A stretch of DNA of 64,000 bases from Misgurnus anguillicaudatus. Its lineage: Eukaryota; Chordata; Actinopteri; Cypriniformes; Cobitidae. The position numbers and the translations under genes are program-made. A model generated the notes under the pieces. The model did not search any database, was not told the DNA's origin, and saw only the letters and a list, made by a program, of their open reading frames with translations. The stretch spans positions 11,070,001-11,134,000 of the forward strand of contig NC_073341.2 in NCBI RefSeq assembly GCF_027580225.2. The letters run 5' to 3'. This document shows positions 34,817 through 46,745 of this stretch, piece by piece. How positions within the stretch are numbered: position 1 is the first letter of the stretch; every line of letters starts with the position of its first letter.

Positions 34817-35471
34817 TAGGGCTGTAACAATGATTAAATAATCATCTCATCGCGATTGTTTAACATCATGTGCAATCATCGCGATGATCTGAAACCATTG
34901 CAATCTCTTCAAAAAAACACAATGGGGAGCTGCAGCGCATGTATAAATGAGATAGTATCTGATGGTGCCATTTATTACGGTGAGAAACGGCTGCAAGACT
35001 TTAATAAGTAATATGAACTGCCAGTTAAAACATACATTTCCAAAACAGCAATTCCAATTTTAGGCAAGTGAATAGTGCTTTGACAGATTACAGTTGATCT
35101 GTGATCCGTACAACCCATGGTTCGCCCGCATGTGATTCACGGAATAATACGCAAATTTAAATATGGAAAGTTTAACATTTGCACTTGTTTCAAAGGCTTT
35201 GCAAATGTTAACACTTAAGTGATTTTAAACAATTTAACTGCAAAAGGCGCTAAAGTGAGCAGTGTTTTTTATGCACACGCGGTTGAATGTGTCCGGTCCA
35301 GCTCCAGTCATCACTATATCATTCCCATCAAAGATGCCCCGAACCCTTGATGTGTAAACTTTAGAGAGAGTTGTGCTATTGTATCTCATACTGTAGTCTA
35401 TTAACATACATGTGGTGAGTAGAGCAATGAAAAATAATGTTATGTGGGCGACTGTTTGCTTTTGTTTCTAC
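34817..35471. mobile_element. Possible hAT left end, partner missing
   Basis: TAGGGCTGTAACAATGATTA resembles the TAGGGCTG ends of the hATs at 41053 and 45392, followed by ATCATCGCGATGAT palindromic motifs. No right end with a matching flank was found in the window. Confidence 0.35.
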
Positions 35472-36026
35472 CTTAGATAGGGCCCTATATTTTCCGCGAT
35501 CACGGAATCGCGGATGGAATCACGGAATTGGCTAATTAACACGGAATCTAGTATTAACGCGGAATATTGCAGAATTTTACATATTTTGAATAAAATTATG
35601 TTTTTGTGGGGGAGACGAACGTATGTCTGGGGGAAATGCAGACCGGGGGAAGTAAATCTGGGCGACACGCCCCCTCCCGTCGTTTCAGACCCCCTCCAAA
35701 AAACAGAAACCATGGTGAAGCGGCTCTCCACGACTCTGCTTTCGTCAGCGAAAAAATTAAGAAATTCGACGAAAGGGCTTAGTTCCGAGCAGGTCTCACA
35801 TGACTTTTATGTGACCGGAGAACTGTTATTTTGTAAGTTTTGTCAACACTCTGTTCACGGTGAGCGCAAAGATACATGCACGCTCTCATCCATGTCTGTC
35901 TCACTGTACCTCTCACGTGCATGCGCTCACGCATCTGTCCGAAGTGCGAACACAAATCCTCATGTATTTGTTCAGTTTTATGCATTTCAAGCGAGCTGAG
36001 GCAAACTAACTATCCCTCGCATTTAA

Positions 36027-37378
36027 CTCTTTCACCGCCAGCATTTAAAAAAAAAAGTTGCCAGCCAGCGCCAGCGCTTTTCATGATTTTCACTAGGGGT
36101 GGGCGATAAACCGGTAGACATAATTAACCGGTAGAAATTTGTCAACCGGTAGAGATATTGGATTATCGTTTCTATCGAAGTTACATCCCCCACGTCATGC
36201 TCCTATGCGCGTGGTCGCGAAAACGTAACGTTTGTACACGTATTTCAGCCTTTTCAGTATGTCAAGTTATTTTAAGCCATTGAAACACAGACAACAGATC
36301 TGTATGCGTGCGTTCTTTCTGTGTGTCAGGAGTGGACAAGTCGCGCAACCGCTGCTCTTTCTGTCTGTGAGGAGCGCGCAAGTCGCGGGACCGCTGCTCA
36401 TTAAGCTCGTGAGCATTTTTCCCGCTTTTCTGGCCTTAAATACACATATGCGTCAAAATTCCCGTCTTTGCAAGCATCCTCATAAACATGACCAGTTAGG
36501 TCTTAAGAGAAAGTAAACAGCTAAAAGAGAAAGCGCATGTGTAAAAGTGTATTGAATCTGGGCTTTGGTCTTAAAGGGGAAGTTACCTAATTTTGCTCCT
36601 GTCCGTCATTAGTGTGAATCAAACAGTATTGAGAGAAAATCTCTCACTGCTCCTGATTAAATCACTTTTCTACCTTAAATAAAAATATATATAGGCCTAT
36701 ACATACATGCATAATTATTTATTATCATTCTTATATCATTGACTGTTTATCCTCAGAGAGCTTGAGTTTTGTTTGTTTTTATCTTCTTTCTATGCTTGTT
36801 TATGTTTTTTTGTGAGAATTATGAACATTTCTATGGTATTAAAGATTCAAACCTTATTAAAACATAAAAAACTCTACCGTGATACATATCGTTATCATGA
36901 TATAAAATGAATCCTATCGTGATAGAAGATTTTGGTCATATCGCCCACCCCTAATTTTCACCAAAGTTTAATGCCTTCCAGAAAATGTTCTTCTTCAGAT
37001 ATATAAACATACAATATACCAAATGAAAGAACAGACCCTCTGCTTTAAAAAAAAAAAACGTTTCATCCTACCTTGAGTAGGTTCTTTTGTTATCAGCTTT
37101 TGAATATGGGTAGGTTTCTGCAAAAACACCATATTTTGAGCAAAAAGCAGAGATAATTACATTTTTGTGACGGACTTTTCATAGAGATCCCATTCAGAGC
37201 GATCTTTAAAACATACACAGACATGCAGCAGCTTGCCAGAGGGCATTACTTCCGGGTTTAAAAAGTTGCGGATAATAGTGGATAATAGCGGTATTGCGGA
37301 AAGAAGGAAATACTCGTCATTGGCGGGGAAGCGTTTTCTCTTGATTGACGAGATATCTCGTCAATGGCGGGGAAAGAG
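36027..37378. mobile_element. TTAA-flanked element within the second nest
   Basis: TTAA at 36023-36026 and 37379-37382. The ends CTCTTTCACCGCCA and (reverse complement) CTCTTTCCCCGCCA match at 13 of 14, followed inward on the right by a palindromic GACGAGATATCTCGTC. It is split by the hAT at 36094-36953. Confidence 0.88.
36094..36953. mobile_element. hAT element, TSD ATTTTCAC
   Basis: TAGGGGTGGGCGAT at the left is mirrored exactly at the right, with a perfect ATTTTCAC duplication (36086-36093, 36954-36961). 860 bp. The interior near 36205-36500 resembles 47460-47770 inside another element. Confidence 0.93.
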
Positions 37379-37660
37379 TTAAAATATAATCATCTGCATC
37401 ATGGCGCCGCTCTCTGTCTCTCTTTCGCTCGCACGTGCAAAGAGCTGCGTGCCCATGCTGTCCTAAATCAGATCACTATCCTGTGTATGTTTGTAAAGTT
37501 ATATGCATTTTAAGCGATTCTGTATAAAATATGGATTGCGTTCCGCTGGATTGATGTGTTTAAGGCACTTCTGAAGGCACCACTGCGTTGACACCTTGTT
37601 GTAGCCTCCTGCAACAACACTAAAAAACAATGCATTGAATTGAGTTGTGTGTGTATGTGC

Positions 37661-40150
37661 CAGGGTTATTATCGTAAACGAAAACTATCACGAAAACTGA
37701 AACTATTAGTGAAAAAACATTTTCATTAACTGAAATAAAATAAAAATGAAGGTTTCTAAAAAAAACTAAACTATAACTATAATGTGGTCCTCTAAAACTA
37801 ACTAAAATGTTGGAAAACAAAACTTGCGTTTTCGTTTTTTAAATGTTATTGGATCAGCAGTTGAACACGTAGTCACTCATATCACCGGATCATAAGCAAA
37901 TGAGCAGATGTTGCTGGATCATTAATGACCAATAGGTGGCAGTCTATTAGAACTCCTGACCTGCACAGCAGCGTCACGTGATGTGTGTGACGCTGTCAGG
38001 GCACTGGATCCCTGCCCCCGAGCCAACAGTTCAGTTCAGAAAACATCATCTGGTTGCTACAGCTAGTTTAGTAAAACAATTTGTTTCTGCTGGCAAACCA
38101 TTACAATAACTGAAGAAGGCTTAATTATCTCGGTGTACTGTACACGGAAGCATTAAAACGTTAAATATGGGTAAAAACGCTGACGCCAACCGCTTGCTTG
38201 GCAGTGTTAGCTGACGCTTTTTGGTTGCTATGATACAGAATGTCCGCCCAACTAATCTGAAACTATTATATGCCTTTGCGGATAATCAACAAATAACATT
38301 ATATATTAATTTTTAGTCAACAAATAGGCATATTACAGTATGTTAGTACAGCGATCTCTTCTGGTACAGAAATGGACACTCATAGACAGAACATTAAACT
38401 TTGCCTTGATTTTCGGCTGTTGTGCACAGTTTGTACAAGTAGGATGTGCTGATTTACTCTAAATTATCTGGGTTATTTTTAACCCAATGCTGGGAAAATA
38501 TTGGACAGAACACATATGTTGGTTTATAAATAAACATATGCTGGGTTGTTTCAATGCAATGCTGGGTTGTTTTAACTCCTGTTTGGGTTAACAACAACCC
38601 AGCATATGATTATTTATAACCAAACATGTATATTTATATATGTATATTAGATTTACCCAAATAACACAACAGAATTTAGAGTGTTGGTTGGTGTGGTATT
38701 TGTCCCGGCCTTTGATTGATAGGACTAAATAAACAAAACTTTTTTTTAAAATCCTCTTATTCTCATCGTATTTTCAACATTTCCAGATTTGGCAAGGTGT
38801 ATGTAACACAACCATGATATTATGCTAAAGACTAAAACTATACTAAAACTAAATAAAAACTAAAAGTAATGATTTTTGAAAAATAGAAACGAAATCAAAA
38901 CTATTTATGCACCCCTAAAAAGAACTAAAACTAAACTGAAATAAAAGAACACATTACTAGGGGTGGCACGGTTCATGGAAAAAATCCGAACCGTTCGGTT
39001 CGCTTGTCTCGGTTCGGAGCGCGTGTGTGCCGTACGGTTCAACGGTTCATGGCATGCGCAATGTAACCTCATGCCCTGTATGTGACCCCAGATAGCGTGT
39101 TTCCCTTTAGCGAATAGCGCGAAAGAAGAGGTGACTGATGTGGAGAGTGAGTGCTGCCGGTCATGTTAAGTGTAGAAATGTCAAGAGGGAGAGAAATGGA
39201 AGTCTGCCCGGAGTTGGAGGAAGCCCCAGCGTCATATAAGTTTGGTGTGTGTGGAAACATTTTTTATTTCATGTTGATATAGATATTTATTTCATGATGA
39301 TATAGATATATAGAACTGCAGGCTATGGGTTGAATGTGTTCAAAACAGCCACACGCGACGACAGCCTTCTCTCCGCCCATTTATCTAATCTGAGGTAATG
39401 AACACTGTTTTACGTCTTTTCGTATTCAGCGCTATTTTTAGCCTTTCATTGATAAAACAAAAGCGGCTGATTTCCGCGTAGTTTCATTTTGCTACCGCGT
39501 GAAAGTTGCGCGATCTTATTTCATAAACTGCCCCTTAAAGTAATCAGGACAGAAGTAGTCAAAAGTGGACAAAAGAGACGGATTTAAATATTACAGGTGT
39601 AAACGTTATGTTTCTCTCTCGTCCACATATACTCTCTGCAGTAAAAAAGCAGCCTCTCAGTGATAAATCTTAGAGCTACACTGAAGTTGGGATTTTGATA
39701 AATGCAAGTTATCTTTGTGTGCTAAAAAGGCACATAAGTTCATGTAGATGGCAATACACATTCTCTTTTTTGCCAAATAAATGAAAAGCATGTTGAAATC
39801 ATCAATGTCTTCCCTCTTGCTGTATCAAAATCTCACCTGGCTTTCCTCAGAGATGGTCTCAATAATGTGCTTAAAGTCAAATTCAGTTTGTGCATGATTA
39901 CATGATATAACTTTTTTTAATACTGTATCCTAAATTATGGATAATTAATACATTAATAAGAGAATACATTTCTGGAGTGTTAAAAATTAAAAGAAAAAAT
40001 AACAACAAGAACCGTACTGAACCGAGAACCGTGACCATAGAACCGTGATACGAACCGAACCGAGGGTTTTGTGAACCGTGCCACCCCTACACATTACAAA
40101 ACGAAATACAAATAAAAACTTATATATTTTTTTAAACTATAATAACCCTG
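37661..40150. mobile_element. hAT element, TSD GTATGTGC
   Basis: CAGGGTTATT inverted ends and a perfect GTATGTGC duplication (37653-37660, 40151-40158). The related empty site at 106-113 confirms the bounds. Both subterminal parts are rich in AAAACTAAAACT-like motifs. It contains the hAT at 38958-40089. Confidence 0.95.
38958..40089. mobile_element. Innermost hAT element, TSD CACATTAC
   Basis: TAGGGGTGGCACGGTTCA at the left; reverse complement TAGGGGTGGCACGGTTCA at the right; perfect CACATTAC duplication (38950-38957, 40090-40097). GAACCG motifs are repeated in both subterminal regions. Non-autonomous, 1.13 kb. Confidence 0.95.
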
Positions 40151-41813
40151 GTATGTGCGTGTGTAAATGCATCTTTTATAGTCATTAAGTAATCTTGTTA
40201 TCCAGTTTTTCCCCCAAATCATTTACATTTTAATCATTAACATTAAAGGCACACTCTTTTTATGACTAAAATTAAAGTAAAGGGTAAAAAATATAATTGC
40301 CAAAAATTAAAATGGATAAAACGGAATTTGCAAAAATTAAAACGGAGAAAACGGAATTTGGGAAAAAATAAAACGGAATTTGGGAAAAAATAAAACGGAT
40401 TTTATAGGGCCCTACTTAGAATGATAAATGAAGCCCACTATGTTTATAATTTCTCTGTATTCTTATCCACAGGGAAAGAAGGCTAAATGGAATCAGACAT
40501 GGTATGTTGTTGATTCTTTCATCATTTGAGGTTGTTGTGAGGGTGGTGATTAAAAATGTCTACAAAACAAAAATACAACACACTCTGGAAAAGAGTGAAA
40601 AGAGATCAGCAGAAATCTGATTTGTCTCTTGTAGACAAAATGGAGACACAAACAAGCTCTAACAGTGGTAGTGTTAGTGTTGGTATGCCCCTTTTGCACT
40701 CAGAGTCCCTTGAGGGAACACAAAGTGAATTTGAGTCTGATGTTGAAATGCAGGGGGCTCAAGCTAATTCTGATGCAAATTTTGGTGACGCAGAATTAGA
40801 TGACATGCTGCCTTTAGGAGATAGACTTGCACAGTGGGCCAATGAATTTCAGGTCAAACATAATGCACTTGATGGCCTTCTTAAAATTCTTTGTGAGGAT
40901 CACCCAGAGCTCCCAAGAACCGCAAGAACATTGCTCGGTACTTGTGAAACTGTGAACTTTGACTTCAAATCTGGGATGCAATATTTCTACTTTGGATGCA
41001 AAGAACAGCTGTCTAAGTATATGAAAATGTACCCTGAAAGTGTTGTCACACATAGGGCTGCAGCTATCAATTCTTTTTGTAATCGATTAATCTAGCACTG
41101 AATCGATCGATTAATCGAGTAATCGGATAAAAATTTTGTTTGTGTTTTTAAACAACCAAAACAAATAATGCATAACGAAAATGACGTGGCTGTAAAATGT
41201 TCAAGCATTTGGCTTTTATTTCTAAAAAAAACAAAGGTATTTGGCTCCAAAAAATAATTTCAAAGTTTATAAGTGCCAGTGCCAACAATTAAGCACTTTA
41301 ATTTATTAATATGCATAACAGGTTTCATGCTGTAATCTAGCACTGACATCAAAGTAAATATCTGGTTTATGTACATTTCTACACCTGCAGCATTTACCAT
41401 TAGGCTACTAACATGTAATATATCATTTCTGGGGTGAGCCTATTTGCTATGGTAACAACCTGTGTGTGTGTGCGCGCACATGAACCTGTGTTTCTGTGTG
41501 CACGCGTGCTGTGCTTGAGGAAGAGTGACACCCCAGTCAGACGTTCAGTTCCTTCATTGCATTTTGGTACGGCAGAAAAACATACATTCCTTTTCATTAG
41601 AACGCTGCATTTGGTTTGCATCACTTGCATTGCGGTGCATTTTAGGTTAAGAATCTGTTCGAAAAAAAAAACGCGTTACGACATCACGTCCCGCTGTATA
41701 CAGTGAATGCATGCTGAAATTATTGTTGCGTGGCTACATAAAAGTTTAAGCATATGTGATGCATTGCGCGATCGGTCTGACTCGCGTGAGAGAGAATAAC
41801 TTCCTTATGCTAA

Positions 41814-43233
41814 CAGGGCTCAAAATTAAAGGGATACTTCACCGATTTAGCATTCAGCTTTGTATCTGTAGATACCCGGCAGTATTACTGAATGACCATG
41901 TTTCCCTCCCTCATTTCCCCCTGAGAGGAGAGATATCTGCATTTTGGTTCTGCAAAAAAGTCCTCCGATGATGCAAAAATCGTCATATTCAGTAATACTG
42001 CCGGGTTTCTACAGATACAAAGCTGAATGCTAAATCGGTGAAGTATCCCTTTAACTTTTTTATTTGGTAGCACTGGTGCTCCCAACTTTAAAGAGTTAGG
42101 AGCACCAGCAAAAATTTAGGCGCATTTATCCAAAAATTTAAAAGCACCACAACTACAATGTAAATGTTAATAGATTTATTTTATTAAAAATAAAACACCA
42201 CCACCGGGCTTTACACATCCTATGGCCAGCATTTAAAAGTTGGTCTTCTATTTTATTTTATTTTTTTGCTGCATAAATTCCTAAATTAATACCCAATGCT
42301 GTTGAAATAGTATAGCAGCAATAATAATTTAACAATTACAGGTAACATGATTAAGATTACATAGAAAATCTAGCAAACACGTAAAACACTGATTAATTGT
42401 GACATTACAAAAGTGACCCTAATATAGAAGGCTAATATTGGTATTGATAACTGCATTACCAGGATGCTTTTACTACTAAATAGGCAATGTTTTAAAAAAT
42501 ACAATAAAAACATACCATCAGCATTGTCGTATTCCACAGCAACATGGACCACAAGGATGTTTGTCGAATGTCCATTCACCAGCGCATGCGCACATACACC
42601 ATCAAACACACTTTGACAGACAGGTTGGTGTCTCCATCAATAATAAACACATTTGTCATGACACGTCTTGTGTTTTTGGCACTTTCGCCATGTTTAAGCA
42701 AGGTACGTCTGGCGCTTAAAATGTTTTGATTCCGCCATTAACGCCGTTTTACAGGATTTACAGTAAACACAGTAAGTTACATTTTCATAGCGAAGACACT
42801 CGAAATCTTTAAGCCACTCTGAAAGGTTTAACGTCAACTCGTATTTTCCGGTGGTGGAGTTACATTTGAATCCGGATCGTCGTCATAAAAAACAGTAATA
42901 ACCTTGGCTGTAATCGGCTCGCTCTCGTCATGCTCGCGACGCGTTCGTCTTTTCACATTTCCGCGCTCCACGGCAACAAGGAATGACTGACACTCATATT
43001 AGCCAATCTGCGGTCTTCATTAAACGCAAGAACTTAATGGTGAAATTTGATTGGTTATGTATCGTTGGAGAGAACACTGAACCTGGGACAACAGCGCCAG
43101 CACGCAGGATCACAATCAACTCGCGTCACAACAAAATGGGCAGTCGCACAAATGCTCCCAAATATATTTTAAGGTCGCACAGATTAAATTTCGGTCGCAT
43201 ATGCGACCAAAATGGTCGCAATTTCGAGCCCTG
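41814..43233. mobile_element. hAT-like element nested in the 41053 hAT
   Basis: CAGGGCTCAAAATT at the left, reverse complement CAGGGCTCGAAATT at the right. The flanks share TGCTAA but the octamers are not identical. The right subterminal GCATATGCGACCAAAATGGT block links it to the 29151-30580 family. Confidence 0.75.
41830..42050. mobile_element. 221-bp TTAA-flanked foldback MITE
   Basis: TTAA at 41826-41829 and 42051-42054. The arms AGGGATACTTCACCGATTTA are mirrored almost perfectly for about 65 bp, through AGATACCCGGCAGTATTACT. It lies just inside the left end of the 41814 element, so it is the youngest layer here. Confidence 0.9.
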
Positions 43234-45535
43234 TGCTAAACTCCAATAAGACATTATTATGGAACAAAATATGTCAGATTACAAGTTGCCCATATATGAT
43301 TGCACTGTGGAGCCGTTTTTTTTGGTACACACACCTGTAAAGTGCATCCGTGTTTGTGAAGGGGTTATTTTTAAGCAATTGAACGTGAATACGAAAACAT
43401 CAAAGCTAAACATCATATCTAGTCAAACCGCATAACGACATCGCTACAAATACAGTATGGGATTAAAATCAGCGAAAGCTCCATTACCTTGTTTCATCGA
43501 CGCTTGGTGAAACAGCAGTGCATGTTATCGGTTCAGATGCTGAATGTAATGATAATGTAATGATCCCAAACTTTAGACATTCTCTCTCTGCCGTTTATGG
43601 ACATATTCGCTCCGCCATCGCGCCAACTAAATTCAAAATGTACCACGCGCTATGATGTGCTTCCTGAAAATTGAACAAGATCTCGGCACGTGTAGTGCAC
43701 GTCATAGGAATTTAACGAGGCTTCGAGGCAGAATTTTTGCCTCGAGGAATTTTTTTAATTGAGTAAATCGAGTAACTCGATGAATCGTTTCAGCCCTAGT
43801 CACACACTTAGACTGTCTGGACATTTCTTTGAATATTGATGGCTTACCATTATTCAAAAGTAGCAGTCAGTCACTGGCCAGTTTTGTGCAAAATCAATTT
43901 GTCCCCTTCCACTGTCTTTCCTCTTGCTCTTTGTTATGGTGTGTCTAAGCCTATGGACCTTGACTTTTTGACAGATGTAGTGCATGACCTCAAGGACATT
44001 TTACTAAATGGATTAGAAACTGACACGGGTCCTTTACGAGTTCATCTGCGCTGCATCAGTTGTGATGCGCCTGCAAAAGCACTTGTTAAGTGCACAAAGC
44101 AATATTCAGGCTACTTTGGTTGTGACAAGTGCACACAGAAAGGCTTCTGGGATGGCGGGCATGTTATATACCCAGAGGTGACTAATCTTACTTTGAGAAC
44201 AGACGTGACTTTCCGTGAGCAGTTTCAGGAAGAGCACCACCAATTAGGTGTGTCTCCTTTTTGCATGCTCGAAATAGACATGATTCAGCAGTTTCCTGCA
44301 GACTACATGCATCAGTGCTGTCTTGGAGTAATGAGAAAACTCATTGTTTTGTGGTTGCGTGGACATCTTAGGACCAGATTATCATCAGGCCAAGTGAGGG
44401 AGATCAGTGCCAGGCTTCTTAGTTTGAGACCCTTCATGCCAGACCTTTTTGCTAGGAAGCCACGTGGCCTACAAGAAATTGACTGGTGGAAAGCTACCGA
44501 ACTGAGACAGTTTGCCCTTTACACAGGCAAAATTGTGCTAAAAGGTGTCCTTCCTAATGAACTCTATGAACATTTTATGCTGTTCAGTGTGGCATTGGCT
44601 ATTCTAGTATGCCCTCATCTTGTGAAACAGTATGCTACTTTTGCAGCAGATCTTCTGGTTCGATTTGTAGAGGAAGGTAGAAAGTTGTATGGGGATGAGT
44701 TCCTCGTGTACAATGTGCACTCTATGGTGCACCTTGCTTCTGATGCGCATGCGTACGGTGGGCTAGATGAGTGTAGTGCTTTTCCTTTTGAAAATTACCT
44801 GCACCAGCTGAAGAGATTAGTACGCTCGGTTAGAAACCCTCTGTCGCAAATTGTAAAACGTCTTGGTGAACTTGACAAGCACAGGGAGGAACTGCAGAAC
44901 AACCCCACAGTTGTGGTGAAAGCACGGAAACCGAACAATGCATTTGTTCTTAGTGACTTTCAGTGTTGTGAAGTTGTTTCTGTAGTAGACGCTACAGAGG
45001 ACATGGAAAGAATGCTGCTTTGTCGTGTTTACGACAACCTTGAGTCGCATTTCATGCTGCCTTGTGACTCCAGGCTAATTGGTGTTTACAAGGCCCATGT
45101 GACGCACACCAGAATGAAAAAAATGCCTCAGAAGCTATTGGTCAGAAAGGCATTTTTAATTGAGGCAGAAAATGATGTCCATATTGTCCTTACAGTCCTC
45201 CATTCATTTTGAGTAGTTATCTCAAATCTCTGTTTTATCACCCTCTTCATGTGGAAAAATACATTTGAATGCTGTTTTTAAATTTAGCATCAGAAAATAA
45301 CTTTTTTTTTTTAAACTTACAGAATTGTTCAGGATTTTTTTTTTTTTTAATTGTTTTAAATCATTGAAACACCCTTTGTGATGGTTCAAACTAGGGCTGT
45401 AACTATTGCCGAATAATCATATTCAAAGTAAGCGTTTGTGTTTGCATAAAATATATGTTTGTGTGCTGTGTAATTAGTATTTATATATAAACACACACAC
45501 ATTCATGTATTTGTTTAAGAAACATACGTATATAT

Positions 45536-45659
45536 ACTAGTCAACATTTTAAGTGGATCAAAACCTTTCACAAAAGTTGACTTGAAATATTCAACAATAT
45601 GCATTTTGTCTTGGGACAACTTTGACAAACTTTTTGATCCACCTCAAATGTTGACTAGT
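45536..45659. mobile_element. 124-bp foldback MITE
   Basis: ACTAGTCAACATTTTAAGTG at the left against CACCTCAAATGTTGACTAGT at the right. TA dinucleotides flank both ends, suggesting Tc1/mariner-type mobilisation, though no clear duplication can be distinguished from the AT-rich context. Confidence 0.65.
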
Positions 45660-45695
45660 GTATTAATTTATGTGTTTATTATTGCATATCAACTA

Positions 45696-45696
<1 letters not shown>

Positions 45697-45739
<43 letters not shown>
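45697..45739. repeat. Pure (TG)n microsatellite
   Basis: About 43 bp of uninterrupted TG within the MITE at 45392-45842. Confidence 0.95.
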
Positions 45740-45742
<3 letters not shown>

Positions 45743-45850
45743 ATTTATACAAGGATGTTTGTATTTGTTTATACATAATAATTACACACAGTACACACAC
45801 ATATTATGCAAACACAAACTTTCATTTTGTTTGACAGCCCTAGTTTGAAC

Positions 45851-46745
45851 CTGTATGACTTTTTTAACTGTAGGACATAAAAGGACACTCTTTGGACAAT
45901 GTTCATACTGCTATTTCCATAAAATCAAAGAGAATTGGCATAAGCTATAAGACTAAGGTTGGGCAACAAACTCTGTGATGTGTTTTATATTGTAAATCAT
46001 CCAAAGCATTAAAGGGTTTGTGTAAAGAAACAAACTACAGTTTAAGCAATTTCTCACTAAAAACTCATCATTTACCATTCCTCTCAACTCTTATTCACGT
46101 TTATTCTAATTCTAATGTAGTACATTACATTTGGCCCCAGAAGGCCTTGATCCGTGATAGCTAGGTTTATATTTTAGCTTATAAGAGGGGTATACAAAAT
46201 TTGGATTCTTTCCCTCAGTGTTTCCCATTAAAATCGCTGAAGAAACACTTAGCCTTGGTTTGCTTTTTATTATTTTTGGCTTGTTGCTTGAACAAAAATC
46301 AGGTGGTTTCAGAAAATGTGGTATGGTGTTTTTTAGTACATTTTCTCCTTTATGGTGTTACTATCTACTTTCATTTTGTGGAAAATAGCAGTCAGAATAT
46401 TTCTCAAAATTTCCATTTATGTCACACAGAAGAAATTCAATAAGGGGTCTTATATGATGGAACCTTTTCATTTATAAATAATAACAGTATATAGCGATCA
46501 GCATCAAGCTTTTAAAAAACATTCAAAAGTATCAGAATGGTCCCATGTGGCACGTGGCATATATTTCCAATTATTCTGCTGGTATACATTAGGGTTTGGT
46601 CAGAGGCAAACCAAAGTGAATGCATTTAATAAATATCTTGACCTTTATCATTGATCTAGATTATTAAATAAAGATTAATAAAAACGTGACATGAAATACA
46701 ATCCATGTACTTTCTTCTCAGAGGTAAATATATCGTGCCCACTTG
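45851..46745. other. Intergenic stretch, nothing recognised
   Basis: No frame, RNA gene or paired terminal repeats that I can support. Confidence 0.45.

Larger units (their letters stand above)
35478..40414. mobile_element. Outer element of the second nest, TSD CTTAGA
   Basis: TAGGGCCCTATATTTTCCG and, reverse complemented from the right, TAGGGCCCTATAAAATCCG, flanked by CTTAGA on both sides (35472-35477, 40415-40420). The right subterminal part repeats AAAACGGAATTTG several times; the left has ATCACGGAAT. A 6-bp duplication is short for hAT and would suit a Dada-type or hAT-variant transposase. It contains the elements at 36027 and 37661. No own coding frame seen. Confidence 0.85.
41053..43798. 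mobile_element. hAT element inside the transposase-like gene, TSD GTCACACA
   Basis: Ends TAGGGCTG and CAGCCCTA with a perfect GTCACACA duplication (41045-41052, 43799-43806). Subterminal regions hold AATCGAGTAA and ATCGATTAATC motifs on both sides. It interrupts a reading frame and carries two further insertions (41814-43233, 41830-42050). Confidence 0.95.
40556..45212 (+). pseudogene. Transposase-like protein gene split by a hAT
   Basis: The 5' part (40556-41052) codes for a protein starting MSTKQKYNTLWKRVKRDQ. After the hAT at 41053-43798 the frame resumes precisely when one target-duplication copy is counted (H-L-D-C then NIDGLPLFKSSS). A frameshift near 43870 moves the rest to a second frame running from WPVLCKINL to a stop at 45212. 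Motifs: CDAPAKALVKCTKQYSGYFG with CDKCTQKGFW (zinc-binding-like), DYMHQCCLGVMRKL, KPRGLQEIDWWKATELRQF, and VHSMVHLASDAHAYGGLDE with FPFENYLHQLKRLVRS near the end. The last pattern recalls DUF4218/Transposase_21 (EnSpm/CACTA-type) proteins; that assignment is my inference. A possible small upstream exon is at 40473-40502 (CACAG|GG...CATG|GTATGT). Confidence 0.75.
45392..45842. mobile_element. hAT-like MITE carrying a foldback and a TG repeat
   Basis: TAGGGCTGTAACTATTG at the left and TAGGGCTGTCAAACAA (reverse complement) at the right. The flanks GTTCAAAC and GTTTGAAC match at 6 of 8; because they are also mutually reverse complementary they may belong to the inverted repeat. Inside lie a foldback (45536-45659) and a TG repeat. 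Confidence 0.65.

Noticed and set aside
35514..36109. Frames of 161 and 77 codons within the outer nested element
   Set aside because: No conserved motif, they start in the terminal region of a non-autonomous transposon, and the longer one has no matching splice or frame context.
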